Below, piece by piece: positions 53,653 through 64,000 of a DNA stretch of 64,000 bases. Under the pieces are notes generated by a model. It did no database searches. It was given only the letters and a program-made list of their open reading frames with translations, and had not been told where the DNA came from. The position numbers and the translations under genes were made by a program. The stretch covers positions 23,781,605 to 23,845,604 of the forward strand of contig CM066912.1 of the NCBI GenBank assembly GCA_033964015.1, written 5' to 3'. Source of the DNA: Scolanthus callimorphus (lineage: Eukaryota > Cnidaria > Anthozoa > Actiniaria > Edwardsiidae). Each line of letters begins with the position of its first letter. Position 1 is the first letter of the stretch.

Positions 53653-56567
53653 GGGGCTATGCATAATGCTAAAAGCAATGGCACAATTTCAAAAGAGTGC
53701 TCAACAAAACAAAAAGTTAAGGAGCTTAATACTTTTTTACGTGTAGATAAGAATTACTTTTTGGTGGTGTAACAGAGATCAAAAGCTTTTTTTCTCAAAT
53801 AATTGTCTCCATGTTCTCCTAAAATTACTCGATTTCTTCATGGTTTCTCTCTTAAAACTACTTTAATTCGCAGCTTAGCTAGGCAGTTCCTTCTCCGCTG
53901 CTTGATCAAGATCTGTATGAGACATATTCATCGGGTCAAAGCCAAACTAATAACTTTCTCTTTTCTGTTGATAAATGGTAACTATTTACTGTCAAACTCA
54001 ATTTGCACGTGCAAAATTCATCTACCGTATAGGTGAGTCCTAAGCAAATAGAGAACGTATGCGATATATTGCTTTTTATTAGCAACTTAGAAATTTTTAA
54101 AAGTTGGAAGCCCTTGTGTGCATTTCATATGAAACAATTGTTTACCGTTTATCTTTATGATTGACAACGAACAGTCGTACAGAAAAAGTAATAATTGAAA
54201 ATTTTAATATATATTTGCTTCGAGAAAACAAAGCCTAAACGAATAGAAATTGATATATTACAAGTGTAAATTGAAATCCTTTTGGTTATTACTTCACAGA
54301 GAAAAATATTTGCATGTCCACTTTGCCCAAAATGGGGCAACGAAAGATAAAACGATTTCATATGAAAAAGTTCTGGTGATTAGTTTTCTGAAATCGTTAT
54401 GCTATTGAACTAGCACTCGATTATTCTTGTTATTATTGGTAATTAAAAGTGCTTGTGAGCAAATACTGCTTTTTGCGTTTCATATTTCATATTCATAACA
54501 AAGTTAAAGAGATTTTTTCATATGCGTCGTCTTCACCTGCTTTATGCTAAGACTATTTTTGACGTTCTACCAAAAAGAAGTAATGTATAATATTATCATT
54601 TCTTTCTTTTGCATGAATGGTTTTTACTCTTAACAGCGATTAAGCCTGCAGGGGAGAACTTATGGGAATGTCAAATTATATGATGTGTATTCCCTGATGT
54701 TTTCTAGTTGGGAATTTGTTAAACAAGCTTGTAGTTCTCGGGGCGGAACAGTTGGTGAAGTATAAAGTCTTCGTGTGAAGTATTCCCTTTAATATATATA
54801 GACGTCATTGTTATAATTCATTACTAGTGGTTGTTGAATGACGATATTGTCTCAAAGTTAGATATCTGAAATTTCCACGTAAACTACCAACGCGGCTGAG
54901 TTCTGCGAAGGCAGCGAAAAAGCTACGAGATTTTATTGATTTTAAGTAGCGGGGGTAAAATTAAGAGCGGAAGAGAACCTGATTGGTACAACAACTAACA
55001 TAATAACATCTCCAAGGTAACACGTGATGTGAAAACCTCTGTGTGAAACGCTCCTTTTATTACATTTCACTAGTTGTCCTAATACAAATAGCGTTTGTCG
55101 CCAAGAGAAAAGCAGATTGCTACGGAAGGACATATACCGGCACGGTTCTTTACTGCGAAGGAGAAATTCCAAGGTATAACACTAGTCAATAGAAACGCCG
55201 TTTTTTCTGAAAGCGAAGATCAGGAAGCAGCTTTCAGTGTGACATGACGGCACTTGTATTTAACGAGCGCGTCATTTGTCGAGCTTTCGTGGAGTAAGAG
55301 CCCTGAACATTGATATAAGTGGACCAGTCACTGCAAAAGAAAAGGAAAAACAAGTGTTTGGGAAGAAATATGGACACGGGCCTCATTAAAGACGTAGTCG
55401 CGCATCTCAGTGTCATAGTCTAACATCTACTTAGACTTTCTGAAGGTAACGAACGTTGGAGGCTCTTTCTTATAGCTTCTCAGCAAGAGTCTCGATCTAA
55501 TTAGAATTGCGGAGTAAAAAAGCGAAAAACTAGAAGTGCAAAATAGCATTATTGAATTGCAATCATTTCGCTTCGTCTTGGGGACAAGCATTTTAGGTAC
55601 TATTATCAAGACCTTAATCTTCAGGAATCTTCCCTATAGGGAGCCAGTTTGACGATTCACGTCTGAAAACGTGTTTCACAAACTTCGTTATATTTGCAAC
55701 AAAACTATAACACCTGATCAGGCTTTCTCCATACTAGACGTAACCATCCAGACAGACGGATATACGCGTGGAAGAGATTCACATTGTGTTCATTCTCCAC
55801 AAGAGGAAATTCGTCTAAAATATCACAACTGCATTAAATCTCCTCGAATGAAACTGCTTAAGCTACTACGTATTGGTTTTACCCAGGTAGTTTTCGTCTG
55901 GGGATCATACTAAAAACTCTGGTCACATACTCTCTGCAAGAGGGCGAAATCCATTTGAATTTTTGAATTGTCTACCTGCCGTAGAGGAAACAGCTTGGCA
56001 GGATATAATTAAGAGTGATCGATATAAGGTTTCCTGCATGAAAAAGAATGGACTTTTGAGTGAGAGGAAGTTTTTATACTAATCCAACGTATATGTTATC
56101 ACCCAACATCGCTAAGAATTACGTACATCTTGCAAGTATTTAAAAACCACTATCGCCTTTCCAATTATAACAGAAGCTTGAAACATCGATCAAAGGTTCT
56201 AGAAGAGTTGATCGTTGTCGCCTGGTTGGAAGGTGTGGAATATTTCCTTTCGAACGGTTGCAGTGTGCCTTTCCTCCTTCTGTATCATACTAGCCATATA
56301 CTGTTTGCCTTCGGGCTTGACTTCGAACGGGGACTCTGCTTCTAATCTTGTTAGGTTAATTCCTCCGTTTTAGTGATCAAAGATTCTAGAATACCTAATC
56401 TTTACACCTTGCAAGTGGCGAATTCCTTGTAATGCCTCTTGAGAAGACTGGCGTAGCGGTTTTTTCTCTCTCGTAAACCGTAGTATTAGAGCGGCTGCGA
56501 TAATATAGTTTCCGCAAAATTTACTTTCCTTCTAGATCTTCTGATAAGCAATTCAAGTTTTCATTGA
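53653..56567. other. Upstream of the GPCR, no gene recognised
   Basis: AT-rich. No clear promoter, repeat or coding exon was found. Open frames of 60-80 codons have no recognisable domain. Confidence 0.3.
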
Positions 56568-56741
56568 TTGACCGTATCTTCATCAGATATAAAAAAAGAC
56601 ACGCGACAGTCAGTTTTATTCGCACAACCTTATCGCGTGCTACCATTTGCAAAGGAAATTGAACATATTGACAATAATCGCGCGTTTAATTTACGCCAGT
56701 CCAAAAGCCGTTCAAAAAAAAAACAGCTCAATAGAGTTAAG

Positions 56742-57769
56742 ATGACGACAGCAGAACGTCCAGAAATGAATATCTCTTCTAATTGGACCGACCAGGATTG
56801 GGGGACGCAGATTACAACGATACCGCCAAGTTCTGGGATACCGTTATGTACCTTGTTATAGCAGTCCTGTCCTTCTCAGGAAATGCCCTGGTGATCGTTC
56901 TAGTTTGCTCCAGGAAAGTCCTTCGACAGAGGTCTTCGCCGAACTGGTTTGTGCTTTCCTTAGCTATCAGTGACTTGTGCGTCGGTGGGGTGTATGGACC
57001 TTATAAATTGATCTGCGAGACGAGCTCGTTCAGGTGCACCTTCCATGCTTGGAACGCTGTACACAATTTACAAAGCGTGTTTTTGTTCGCGTCTGTTTTG
57101 AATCTCTGCGTCTTGAGCTTTGACCGCTACCTTGCCGTAGTCCATCCCTTTACGTATCATACCTATATGAGTTCGTCTACCGCTGCTAAGCTCATCATCC
57201 TTTCATGGACCGTCTCGATAGTGTCTAACATCCCCTTAATGGTCCTACTAGAGATCAACTACGGCTCACGTTACATCCACACAGTAGTCCACATGGTCTT
57301 TTGCTACACTCTTCCGACTGCCTTCTTGGTCTACGCCTACACCGCTATTTTCATCATCGTCCGTAAGCACAAGAGCGCAATTGAAAGATACGAAATGCAG
57401 CTCGCTGTTAACCTACAAAGCAGCGAAGTCATTGAAGATAACATGAGCACCGAGCACAGTGATATTGCGGGAAACCATTCAACGGCTCGAGCTTCCCGCC
57501 ATTGCAAGGACGGGACAATGAGAGCTGTAGGAGTTATTGTCGTCGTTTTCACCGTTTGCAGCGGCTTATATCAGTATGTGACTATTTGTTCTTTAGCGGA
57601 CTCAGTTGGCTGCCCTATGGACAGTAACGTTTATGAGGTGACCTTCATTCTCCTTCATTTTAAGTCTGGAATTAACTTCGTAGTGTACGCGCTGTTGAGG
57701 CAGGATTTCAGGGTTGAACTCAGAAAGTTTTGCCGTTGTCGTTGGCTACCTCCATTGAGAAATACTTAG
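56742..57769 (+). CDS. Intronless rhodopsin-family (class A) GPCR
   Basis: The open frame 56783-57769 gives 328 aa with seven hydrophobic segments. Seen: GN in TM1 (N34), AISD in TM2 (D64), C85 before TM3, DRY at 114-116 followed by LAVVHPF, W142 in TM4, P178 in TM5, and in TM7 an NFVVY (298-302) in place of NPxxY. TM6 lacks the usual CWxP. The third intracellular loop is about 45 residues. The C-terminus has a CRC that could be palmitoylated. Upstream, ATG at 56742 in another frame gives MTTAERPEMNISSNW, a typical N-glycosylated GPCR N-terminus. That frame joins the receptor frame only if the G run at 56800-56804 has one more base. The ligand is unknown; aminergic-like orphan receptors of cnidarians look similar. 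Confidence 0.85.
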
Positions 57770-59000
57770 AATAATACTTTGTGTGAGAAATACTTAATGC
57801 TTTTTTTATTTTTTCGCATTTCAATTGTTACATAGAGATGAAAATATTGAGTCGCCAAGATGTCGGGAAGAATAATACCCAAGGAAAGTTATCCCTTCAC
57901 ATATTTAAATGATCGCCTGAACTTTGTTTTAGGTAGACAGAAGGTAGATAGTTCGCTATTTTTGCTTCTATTTTGGCAAAACTGCTTCTTCTATCGAACG
58001 GGAACAGGAAGCAAATTGAACTTCAAAGAATACTTGGAAAATACAAATGTTTCTAGACTCTGATTTTCTTCTTGTTAGGACAAGAAACGGCCACGTTAAT
58101 GTGCGATTTGCGCGACAAACACCTGTCGTATCAGTATTTGCGTGACTAATGTCACGTCTGATTCATTCGATTGTATTGAGGCTTAGTAAGCTAGAAAGAA
58201 GAGACTGTCGACTTCCCGACTGAGATCCGCCCTTGCGGTCTGAGAAAGGTGAGCTCAAAACTCACAATGATGATTTGCTTCGCTCTGGGCGCTCCAAAAT
58301 AAATTGGTAGTGATATCTGGTTCATTTTCCAGTAGATATTAGCATAAGCAATACTGCGTATGGCCGTTTCTTTAAAAGAGCCTATCGAGATAACGCTATG
58401 TATGAGCGCTGATTGCCAAGAAAACTGATCAATTATATTTACCCTGTAATTAGTCACTGTAAAACTGGAAGGTAGGATATAAAGTTATTTCATACCTAAT
58501 GATTTTCTTAACAAGGTGACAGGCTGCAGGCAATCATAAAATTCACGTGCGTAGTTGAAATAAATATTCAATTGCGTGAGTAACAGCCAGGCCGTTAGTG
58601 AATGAATGAATTCAAGTGCGCTGTGTTGAGAGGATGTCCACACGTCCGAGTCCTCAAGTATGACACGAACGTTAGTCTAATATGATTACACAGCAGGCAC
58701 CTGACGCAAACTCCATTGAAGTTAGGAAATAAGGAACAATCTGCAGCGTGAACCAACACGTGTATAGGAAGTTCTCAAACTCATTTAAACTTCATGAAGC
58801 TTAAACAAAGAAATCATAACCGTGGATGTGGTTTGGATACGTGACCTAATTTGCATAGATTTTTGACATTTTATTCTTTTTTTTTCTAGACACTAAATGA
58901 TTCGTTTGAGAAGCTACCTCAAACATTTTATCGGGTTTTTCGAACTCTTCTCGGTATTTGGAAAACCTGATGCAACACGCTGACTCGTGTTTGATAACTA
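57770..59000. other. Downstream of GPCR, no gene recognised
   Basis: AT-rich sequence. No AATAAA directly after the stop was identified. No repeats stand out. Confidence 0.3.
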
Positions 59001-59138
59001 CTTACTAACCGAGAGTGAGGGCATTACGTGAAATATCAAACTGAGGTTTTGGCGTATCGACCGAGCGATAGCGAGGTTGATACGCCAAAACCGAGGTTTG
59101 ATATTTCACGTAATGCCCGAACGGTCGAGGTTAGTAAG
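59001..59138. mobile_element. Near-perfect hairpin MITE
   Basis: Arms CTTACTAACC..GGGCATTACGTGAAATATCAAAC and inverse, with inner GGTTTTGGCGTATC / GATACGCCAAAACC and a tiny loop around CGAGCGATAGCG. Confidence 0.7.
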
Positions 59139-60152
59139 TTGTTTATTATATGGCACTTTTTCTACAAACATTTTACGAACCGGAAGTCGATCGCCTCGTT
59201 CATTTTCCCGCCGAAATAACTCAGACACGCGCCCGCGTCGCGCTCGAGTTCATTCAGAGTTTTTCATTCTCTGAGTCAAACTGATAGAACAAACCCGTGT
59301 GTGCAAACCACGCCAGACTTGCTCTAAATCTCTTATGGATGTCAAATACTTCGGAATCCTTTCTTTTACAGATATTTTATATGTTGTTTAGTCATTTGTG
59401 AGAAACTTTTGAGGAAGTTACAGAAGTTTCAAACGGCAAGCAACCGGGAAGTTGAGCTTAAGGCTCAACTTTTTTTAGCACCATTGGGGAAAACATTGCT
59501 CCTGTTGCACTAGGAAAAGGCTTTTAAAAAAATACGGAAGAAGAGTTACCTGAAGAAGATATTTCACAAGCTATCCTCCAGAAAATTGCAATGGTTTTTT
59601 TAGCCGGCTTTTGTGCAAAAGCAAACGTCAAGTAAGAATGAATTTAACTCGAGGAGATGGAGAGAGAAAGGAAATCAACGACTTCACTATCAGTTATCGG
59701 TAAGCACAAAGTTTGAACTCGCTTTCTGTTATTATTTTTAGCTCTCAAGTTTCTTGAATTCCCAATAAATTTTGACTTTACATGTAGCTTTTACCTTTTG
59801 CTGCTCTTTTGACTCCCTTCACAGTTCTCATTTTCTCCTGATAGACTCGAATTTCCTAAAGTAATTTTTGGCTCTGCTTTGCTGTAAACAGGTCATTTCT
59901 GATATTCAGGCCTTTATTTTCCTCTTGTCACAAGTTAGATTTGTGTTATACTGTATCAAGTATTCCTTGTTGTGAATTTCGCTAAAAAAAATTTTGAATT
60001 TGTGTTATTTCAAGGAGATAATTTTTTGTCAGTCGTGAACTGCGAGCGGGCATTAAGAATTTCCATAATGCCCGTGGGCATTACGGAGAGTTACGCCCGC
60101 TCGTTAGCCAATCAGAGCGCGCGTACTATCGTTGCCATATAATAAGTTAGAG
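59139..60152. other. No gene recognised
   Basis: A short inverted pair GCGAGCGGGCATTA..ATAATGCCCG and GGGCATTACGGAGAGTTACGCCCGCTCG lies at 60048-60105. The remainder is AT-rich. Confidence 0.3.
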
Positions 60153-60248
60153 TTAATTACCGAGATTCGAGGCAATAACCCCAATACATCCCAAGGGCCG
60201 TAGGCCGAGGGATGTATTGGGGTTATTGCCGAGAATCGAGGTAATTAA
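60153..60248. mobile_element. Hairpin MITE, GGCAATAACCCCAATACATCCC type
   Basis: Arms TTAATTACCGAGATTCGAGG plus CAATAACCCCAATACATCCC and their inverse, separated by AAGGGCCGTAGGCCGA. This could form a strong cruciform. Confidence 0.7.
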
Positions 60249-60433
60249 CGGACTTAGTTTACAGTTGACAAGGTTTTCAGAAAACAGGGACAAATGAAAT
60301 GCATTCTTCTTATTGAATTTAACAGTTTTGAAAAGGAGTACAGTTTACAATTGAAAAAGATAGCGGATTCCAATAGGAACTATTGTTAGTTATTTAGCTG
60401 CTTTCATAGAAGTGGATTCCCCAGAGAAACTCA

Positions 60434-60949
60434 TTGCAATTAATTTTTACCATGCACAATAAAGTTTTGATGCTGAAGAAAATGAATGACAACATTTATT
60501 CAACTATGATTGACAAAGGTTTCCAAACACGAATTACGTCTTTTGTTTTCGTACAACAGCCAGTCCAATCAATCAAGCGGCCTTTTGTAAAAGCGCAACT
60601 CATTAAAGCGCTGTTATTTTGGTCGGTACGTAGCTGCGTAAAGCTCCTCTCTGGTTGGATAATACAACAATACCCTACCTCAACACAAAGAACGAGGATA
60701 ATAGACTACAGACAAAAGAACTCCTTTGTAGAACGAAAATATAGAGACAAAAGCAACTACGTCCTTACTGGTTATTTTCATTTGTACCACGCCCTGACAG
60801 CTTACAGCTTCTACAGCTCAATTTGCATAACGTTCTGTCTAGCAAAACGGATGGAACTGATTCAAGATGGAGAAACTGAAGGCAAGTTTCAGGTATTTTG
60901 CGCTCGTTGGTTGCTCTCTACGATTAGATATGAATTAACTTGGGCATGA
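60434..60949 (+). other. 171-codon open frame, unrecognised
   Basis: The predicted protein is basic with no domain, signal peptide or obvious repeat. There is a possible hydrophobic piece around ALTAYSFYSSICITF. There is no supporting splice or promoter signal. It may be a chance frame in AT-rich DNA. Confidence 0.2.
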
Positions 60950-61611
60950 TTTTATCTGTATTTTCAGGTTTATGTCTTAAACACACTCTATGGGCAATGA
61001 GACCAAGCAAGTAGACTGGACAAACGCTTCTCAATATGGTTCAAGTGAAGGCGTTCTCGGAAATCGTGTTTTGTGGCGTTCAACGGGATTCGAATAAAGG
61101 ATAATCAGAAGCAAATATTGGTTATAGACAGACAGTCAGCATAGATGCATAAACTGAGATTATTGGATGTTTTTTTTCTCGGGGTAAGTGTATGGATTTG
61201 AATTCACTAGTTAAATGTTTGGGTTGATAATTGAATTAGTCATTGTGAAAGGGGCAACTGTCATGGTCTATCATGGATTTGGTCTAATTTGGGGTCATTT
61301 TAAGTAGCTTAAATGCAGTCAAACTCCCTACAAATCAACAAAATAATGGTCTACGTTTTATACCTAACCTTTCAGCTGCTAGATCAATACAAATATGGAG
61401 TATTTTCGTGTATAATCGAGCGGATGGAATTGGATTGCTAATTGGCATTTTTGATTTTCGAACAGGCTGAACAAGTTTCTTTTTCTTTTTAAGACTAATT
61501 TGAACCAGAATATAGGTTCGGAGTGGTTTCTGTAGAACACTTGTCTTATTTTAAAATATTTTGATGAAACAAACGTGACAGTGCCCCTTGAAGTCTTGGT
61601 AAAAATGGCTT
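60950..61611. other. No gene recognised
   Basis: AT-rich sequence without clear repeats. Confidence 0.3.
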
Positions 61612-61614
61612 ATT

Positions 61615-61762
61615 GTGTGGTTCCAGAAATTATCCATAGGAAGGATAATAGGAAAGGATATATTTTCCATACAAATACTGTATTTTTCTTCGGGAATTCC
61701 AGAGAGGTGGGGGGTCACTTTTCAACACTCTTCCGGGGGGGGGATATTTTCTGGAACCACAC
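61615..61762. mobile_element. GTGTGATTCCAGAAA-TIR MITE, shortest copy
   Basis: 148 bases. TIRs GTGTGGTTCCAGAAATTATCC and inverse; ATT flanks both ends. The interior CATACAAATACTGTATTTTTC and GAGGTGGGGGGTCACTTTTCAACAC match 47372-47560. Its left inner arm is partly deleted. Confidence 0.7.
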
Positions 61763-61774
61763 ATTATTGATTTA

Positions 61775-61890
61775 CAGGTAAGTATATGGCTTATTATGGA
61801 TTCATAGGTAAATAACTAGATATTTACCTATTAATCCATAATGAGCCATATACTTACCTATTAATCCATAATGAGCAATATATTTACCTA
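61775..61890. repeat. Short inverted and tandem AGGTAAGTATATGGCT repeats
   Basis: AGGTAAGTATATGGCTTATTATGGATT is followed by inverted units AATCCATAATGAGCCATATACTTACCT and a third variant. Confidence 0.6.
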
Positions 61891-62274
61891 GAAATTCAAT
61901 TCAATTCTATTGATCAACCCCAACCTTTCCCTGGAGAATTCAAATCCCTCCCCGACTTTTAGTTTGTTGAGAGCCATTATCCGAGTTAATTCCCTACGAA
62001 TAACAATGGAAACCGCGTCAACTGTAAACTAATATAAATTACTACTCACTTGATTGTTCTTGGTGTCTGATTAACCTCATGGAATGTTGCAGCCATGTTG
62101 GCTGGACGAATCTTTAACAGAAACTCCAACCAAGAGTACGCTCAGAAGTGGAGGAGTTTTTCAAGGAGTTTCCCTGGTGAACTTTTATTCGGCTCATTTT
62201 GGTGAGGTTGCCACACCGATTTTTTTTTTTCATTATCACATTTTTACTATTAATAAGTAATGGTTTCGAAACAC

Positions 62275-62733
62275 TAAACAAGTAAAAACTAGCGAAATTA
62301 TATTTAACCGACGTTTCGGCGACCTCATGACGCCATTGTCAAGGTACAAGCACAAGTGGTTTGGTAATTTATGAAAGAGTTCAAGTTCTTATACAGGCAT
62401 GCAGGCCTTGACAATGGCGTCATGGAACCGCAAGTGCTTTGGTAATTTATGAAAGAGTTCAAGTTCTTATACAGGCATGCAGGCCTTGACAATGGCGTCA
62501 TGGAACCGCAAGTGGTTTGGTAATTAATGAAAGAGTTCAAGTTCTTATAGAGGCATGCAGGCTTATTTAAACAAGGGCGAGAGTTTTTGTTTAATTAGCC
62601 TGTACGCCTCTATTATAAGAACTCTTGAACTCCTTCATAAATTACCAACCACTTGTACTTGTACCTTGACAATGGCGTAATGGAACCGCCGAAACGTCGA
62701 TTAAATATAATTTCGCTAGTATTTACTTGTTTA
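62275..62733. mobile_element. TIR element with internal 78-bp tandem repeat
   Basis: TIRs TAAACAAGTAAAAACTAGCG then AAATTATATTTAA..GACGTTTCGGCG, and inverse. The interior has units of 78 bases beginning CCTTGACAATGGCGTCATGG; the next two starts are 62406 and 62484. A last unit is inverted. The 71-codon repetitive open frame is an artefact. Confidence 0.75.
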
Positions 62734-63016
62734 TATTTTTAGTATTGTGAATGCTAAAATTCGCTTCTTTTTGTCCAAAACTTTTTCAGGAATTTGCCCG
62801 AAATTCAAGGACTTGAAAGACTTCTTGCACCAGTATTGTAACGAAAATCGGATCCAGACTTTCTTCAGGTTTTCCATTAGCCTTTCGAAACATTCACCAT
62901 TGTTACGTATGTGGAAAACAACCATCTTGGAAATTATTTTGAAGCTTCGAAGTTATTGCTGATTAACATAAAAGCACCCCTTTCGGAGAAATGCATGGCG
63001 TTAGCTTACGTAACAA

Positions 63017-63292
63017 GTGTTGTCTCCTGTTGTTGTCGTTGTCGTCGTCGTCGTTGTTGTTGTTGTTGTCTTTGTTGTTGTTGCTGTTGTTATTATTGTT
63101 GTTGTTGTTATTATTGTTGTTGTTGTTATTATTGTTGTTGTCACATTGTCGTTGTTGTTGTCGTTGCTGTTGTTGTTGTTGTCACATTGTCGTTGTTGTT
63201 GTTGTCACATTGTCGTTGTCGTCCGTCGTTGTCGTTGTTGTTGTCATTGCCGTTGTCGTTGTTATTGTTACGTTATTGTTGTTGTGATTGTT
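63017..63292 (+). repeat. TTG/TCG trinucleotide microsatellite
   Basis: A long imperfect (GTT)n with GTC and ATT variants and a few CACATTGTC interruptions. Leu-, Val- or Cys-only frames across it are not genes. Confidence 0.9.
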
Positions 63293-63429
63293 TGAAACCT
63301 ATTCTTCCTGCGACCATAACCTCACTGGTCCCTTTCTCTGGATTTATCTGCTCGATCTTCAGTGGGATGCCTTGGCAGGCTAGAATGGAACACGCAAATT
63401 TAACCCTAGAAGATGGAGAATTAGGTTGG

Positions 63430-63987
63430 TCAAAGACATTTTTAATCCTAAAGAGCTAGCAAATAAAAGGGCATACGAAGTTTCTGTCATAGGCTACCAT
63501 TAGAGACACGTCCTTATCTAGGGTATCTACCTACTCTCAAGGCAGCTAAAAAATACAGCATAAAATTAACTTAAAGATGATCGTCCTATCACTTAGGGTA
63601 AAAACAAGTGCTACACTCAGGGACAAAATAGCTGAGACCCCCTAGGCAAATTACGGTTAAAATAAAATCCCTTTTGCTGAGCCCTTCACCACCTCCCCCG
63701 CTCCCCCACGTCAATGTTGTTTCCAGACCAATCAGTGTCCTCCAACATTGAAGAGGGGGAGGGGGTTGACATGTTTAAAGTGAGTTTTAACGAATTCTCT
63801 ATTTTTCGTGTACAGTAAGAAAGAGTCTCAGCTATTTTTATCCCTGAGTGTATGTTTTGGGGTGTCAGATATCCAAAGACTCGTCTACTATCCCTTAGGG
63901 TGTCTCTAATGGTAGCCTATGGTAGTAACTTCGTATGCTCTTTTTACTTTGCTAGCTAAGATCGTTAGGAATAAAAATGTCTTTGAA
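63430..63987. mobile_element. Palindromic element with about 85-base arms
   Basis: The left arm (63430-63515) runs TCAAAGACATTTTTAATCCTA..GGCATACGAAGTTTCTGTCATAGG..CATTAGAGACAC; the right arm (63900-63987) is its inverse with few differences. Inner parts around CCCTTAGGGT / ACTTAGGGT are also related. A Tc1/mariner-like MITE sits in the centre. Confidence 0.7.
63614..63850. mobile_element. Tc1/mariner-like MITE nested in a palindrome
   Basis: TIRs CACTCAGGGACAAAATAGCTGAGAC and inverse, TA on both sides (63612-63613, 63851-63852). CAATGTTG and CCTCCCCC-type arms lie inside. Related to 35098-35351. Confidence 0.75.
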
Positions 63988-64000
63988 CAAACACAATTCT

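Noticed and set aside
62911..63459. Long Leu-, Val- or Cys-rich open frames
   Set aside because: They translate a TTG/TCG microsatellite in three frames.

Overview
The window is eukaryotic nuclear DNA from an animal. Coding exons are split by GT-AG introns, there is no operon-like packing, and most of the sequence is transposon-derived. Three things together point to a cnidarian, most likely a stony coral or sea anemone, although nothing here proves the species: a tandem family of small beta/gamma-crystallin proteins, an intronless rhodopsin-family receptor, and a dense population of L1, Jockey-like LINE and palindromic MITE families.

Layout. At 3-27 kb on the minus strand lie three tandem paralogues of a two-coding-exon beta/gamma-crystallin gene. 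Copy A (3140-5135) is broken by two single-base deletions. Copies B (18189-19881) and C (23632-24966) read open. A and B each have a similar upstream TATA-like and 5'-leader exon segment (near 15150 and 20522) inside a duplicated block. The first intron of A carries a nested stack: an L1 (5637-14307, 13-bp target duplication) contains both a 3.9-kb Jockey/CR1-like LINE in the opposite orientation (about 6570-10460) and a 498-bp terminal-inverted-repeat element (13039-13536, 6-bp target duplication).

At 30.9-43.3 kb on the minus strand is a polysaccharide lyase family 8 (chondroitinase ABC-like) gene. It has a signal-peptide exon (43245-43308), a short second exon (35697-35894) and one very long third exon (30948-34741). 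Exon phases fit, and the catalytic residues expected for the family can be placed. The long exon holds about three single-base frame changes. The gene is therefore either a young pseudogene or affected by consensus errors. Its first intron holds a young 5'-truncated L1 (36057-38851, 14-bp target duplication) and a 3.5-kb composite (39093-42609). The composite contains an old RT fragment, a six-unit tandem array of short inverted-repeat elements, and a hAT-like MITE with an 8-bp target duplication.

At 56.7-57.8 kb on the plus strand is an intronless class A GPCR whose likely true N-terminus is one base out of frame at a G homopolymer. The rest (43.4-56.7 kb and 57.8-64 kb) shows no convincing gene. 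It holds hairpin MITEs, minisatellites (51.6-52.5 kb), a TTG-rich microsatellite (63.0-63.3 kb) and a nested Tc1/mariner-like MITE inside a larger palindrome (63.4-64.0 kb). Long G or C runs, including 100 consecutive G at 612-711, recur in several repeat families.

The likely host products are two or three secreted or cytosolic crystallin-fold proteins, one secreted glycosaminoglycan lyase and one cell-surface receptor. Nothing in the sequence shows that they act together. Everything else is best read as selfish or structural DNA.
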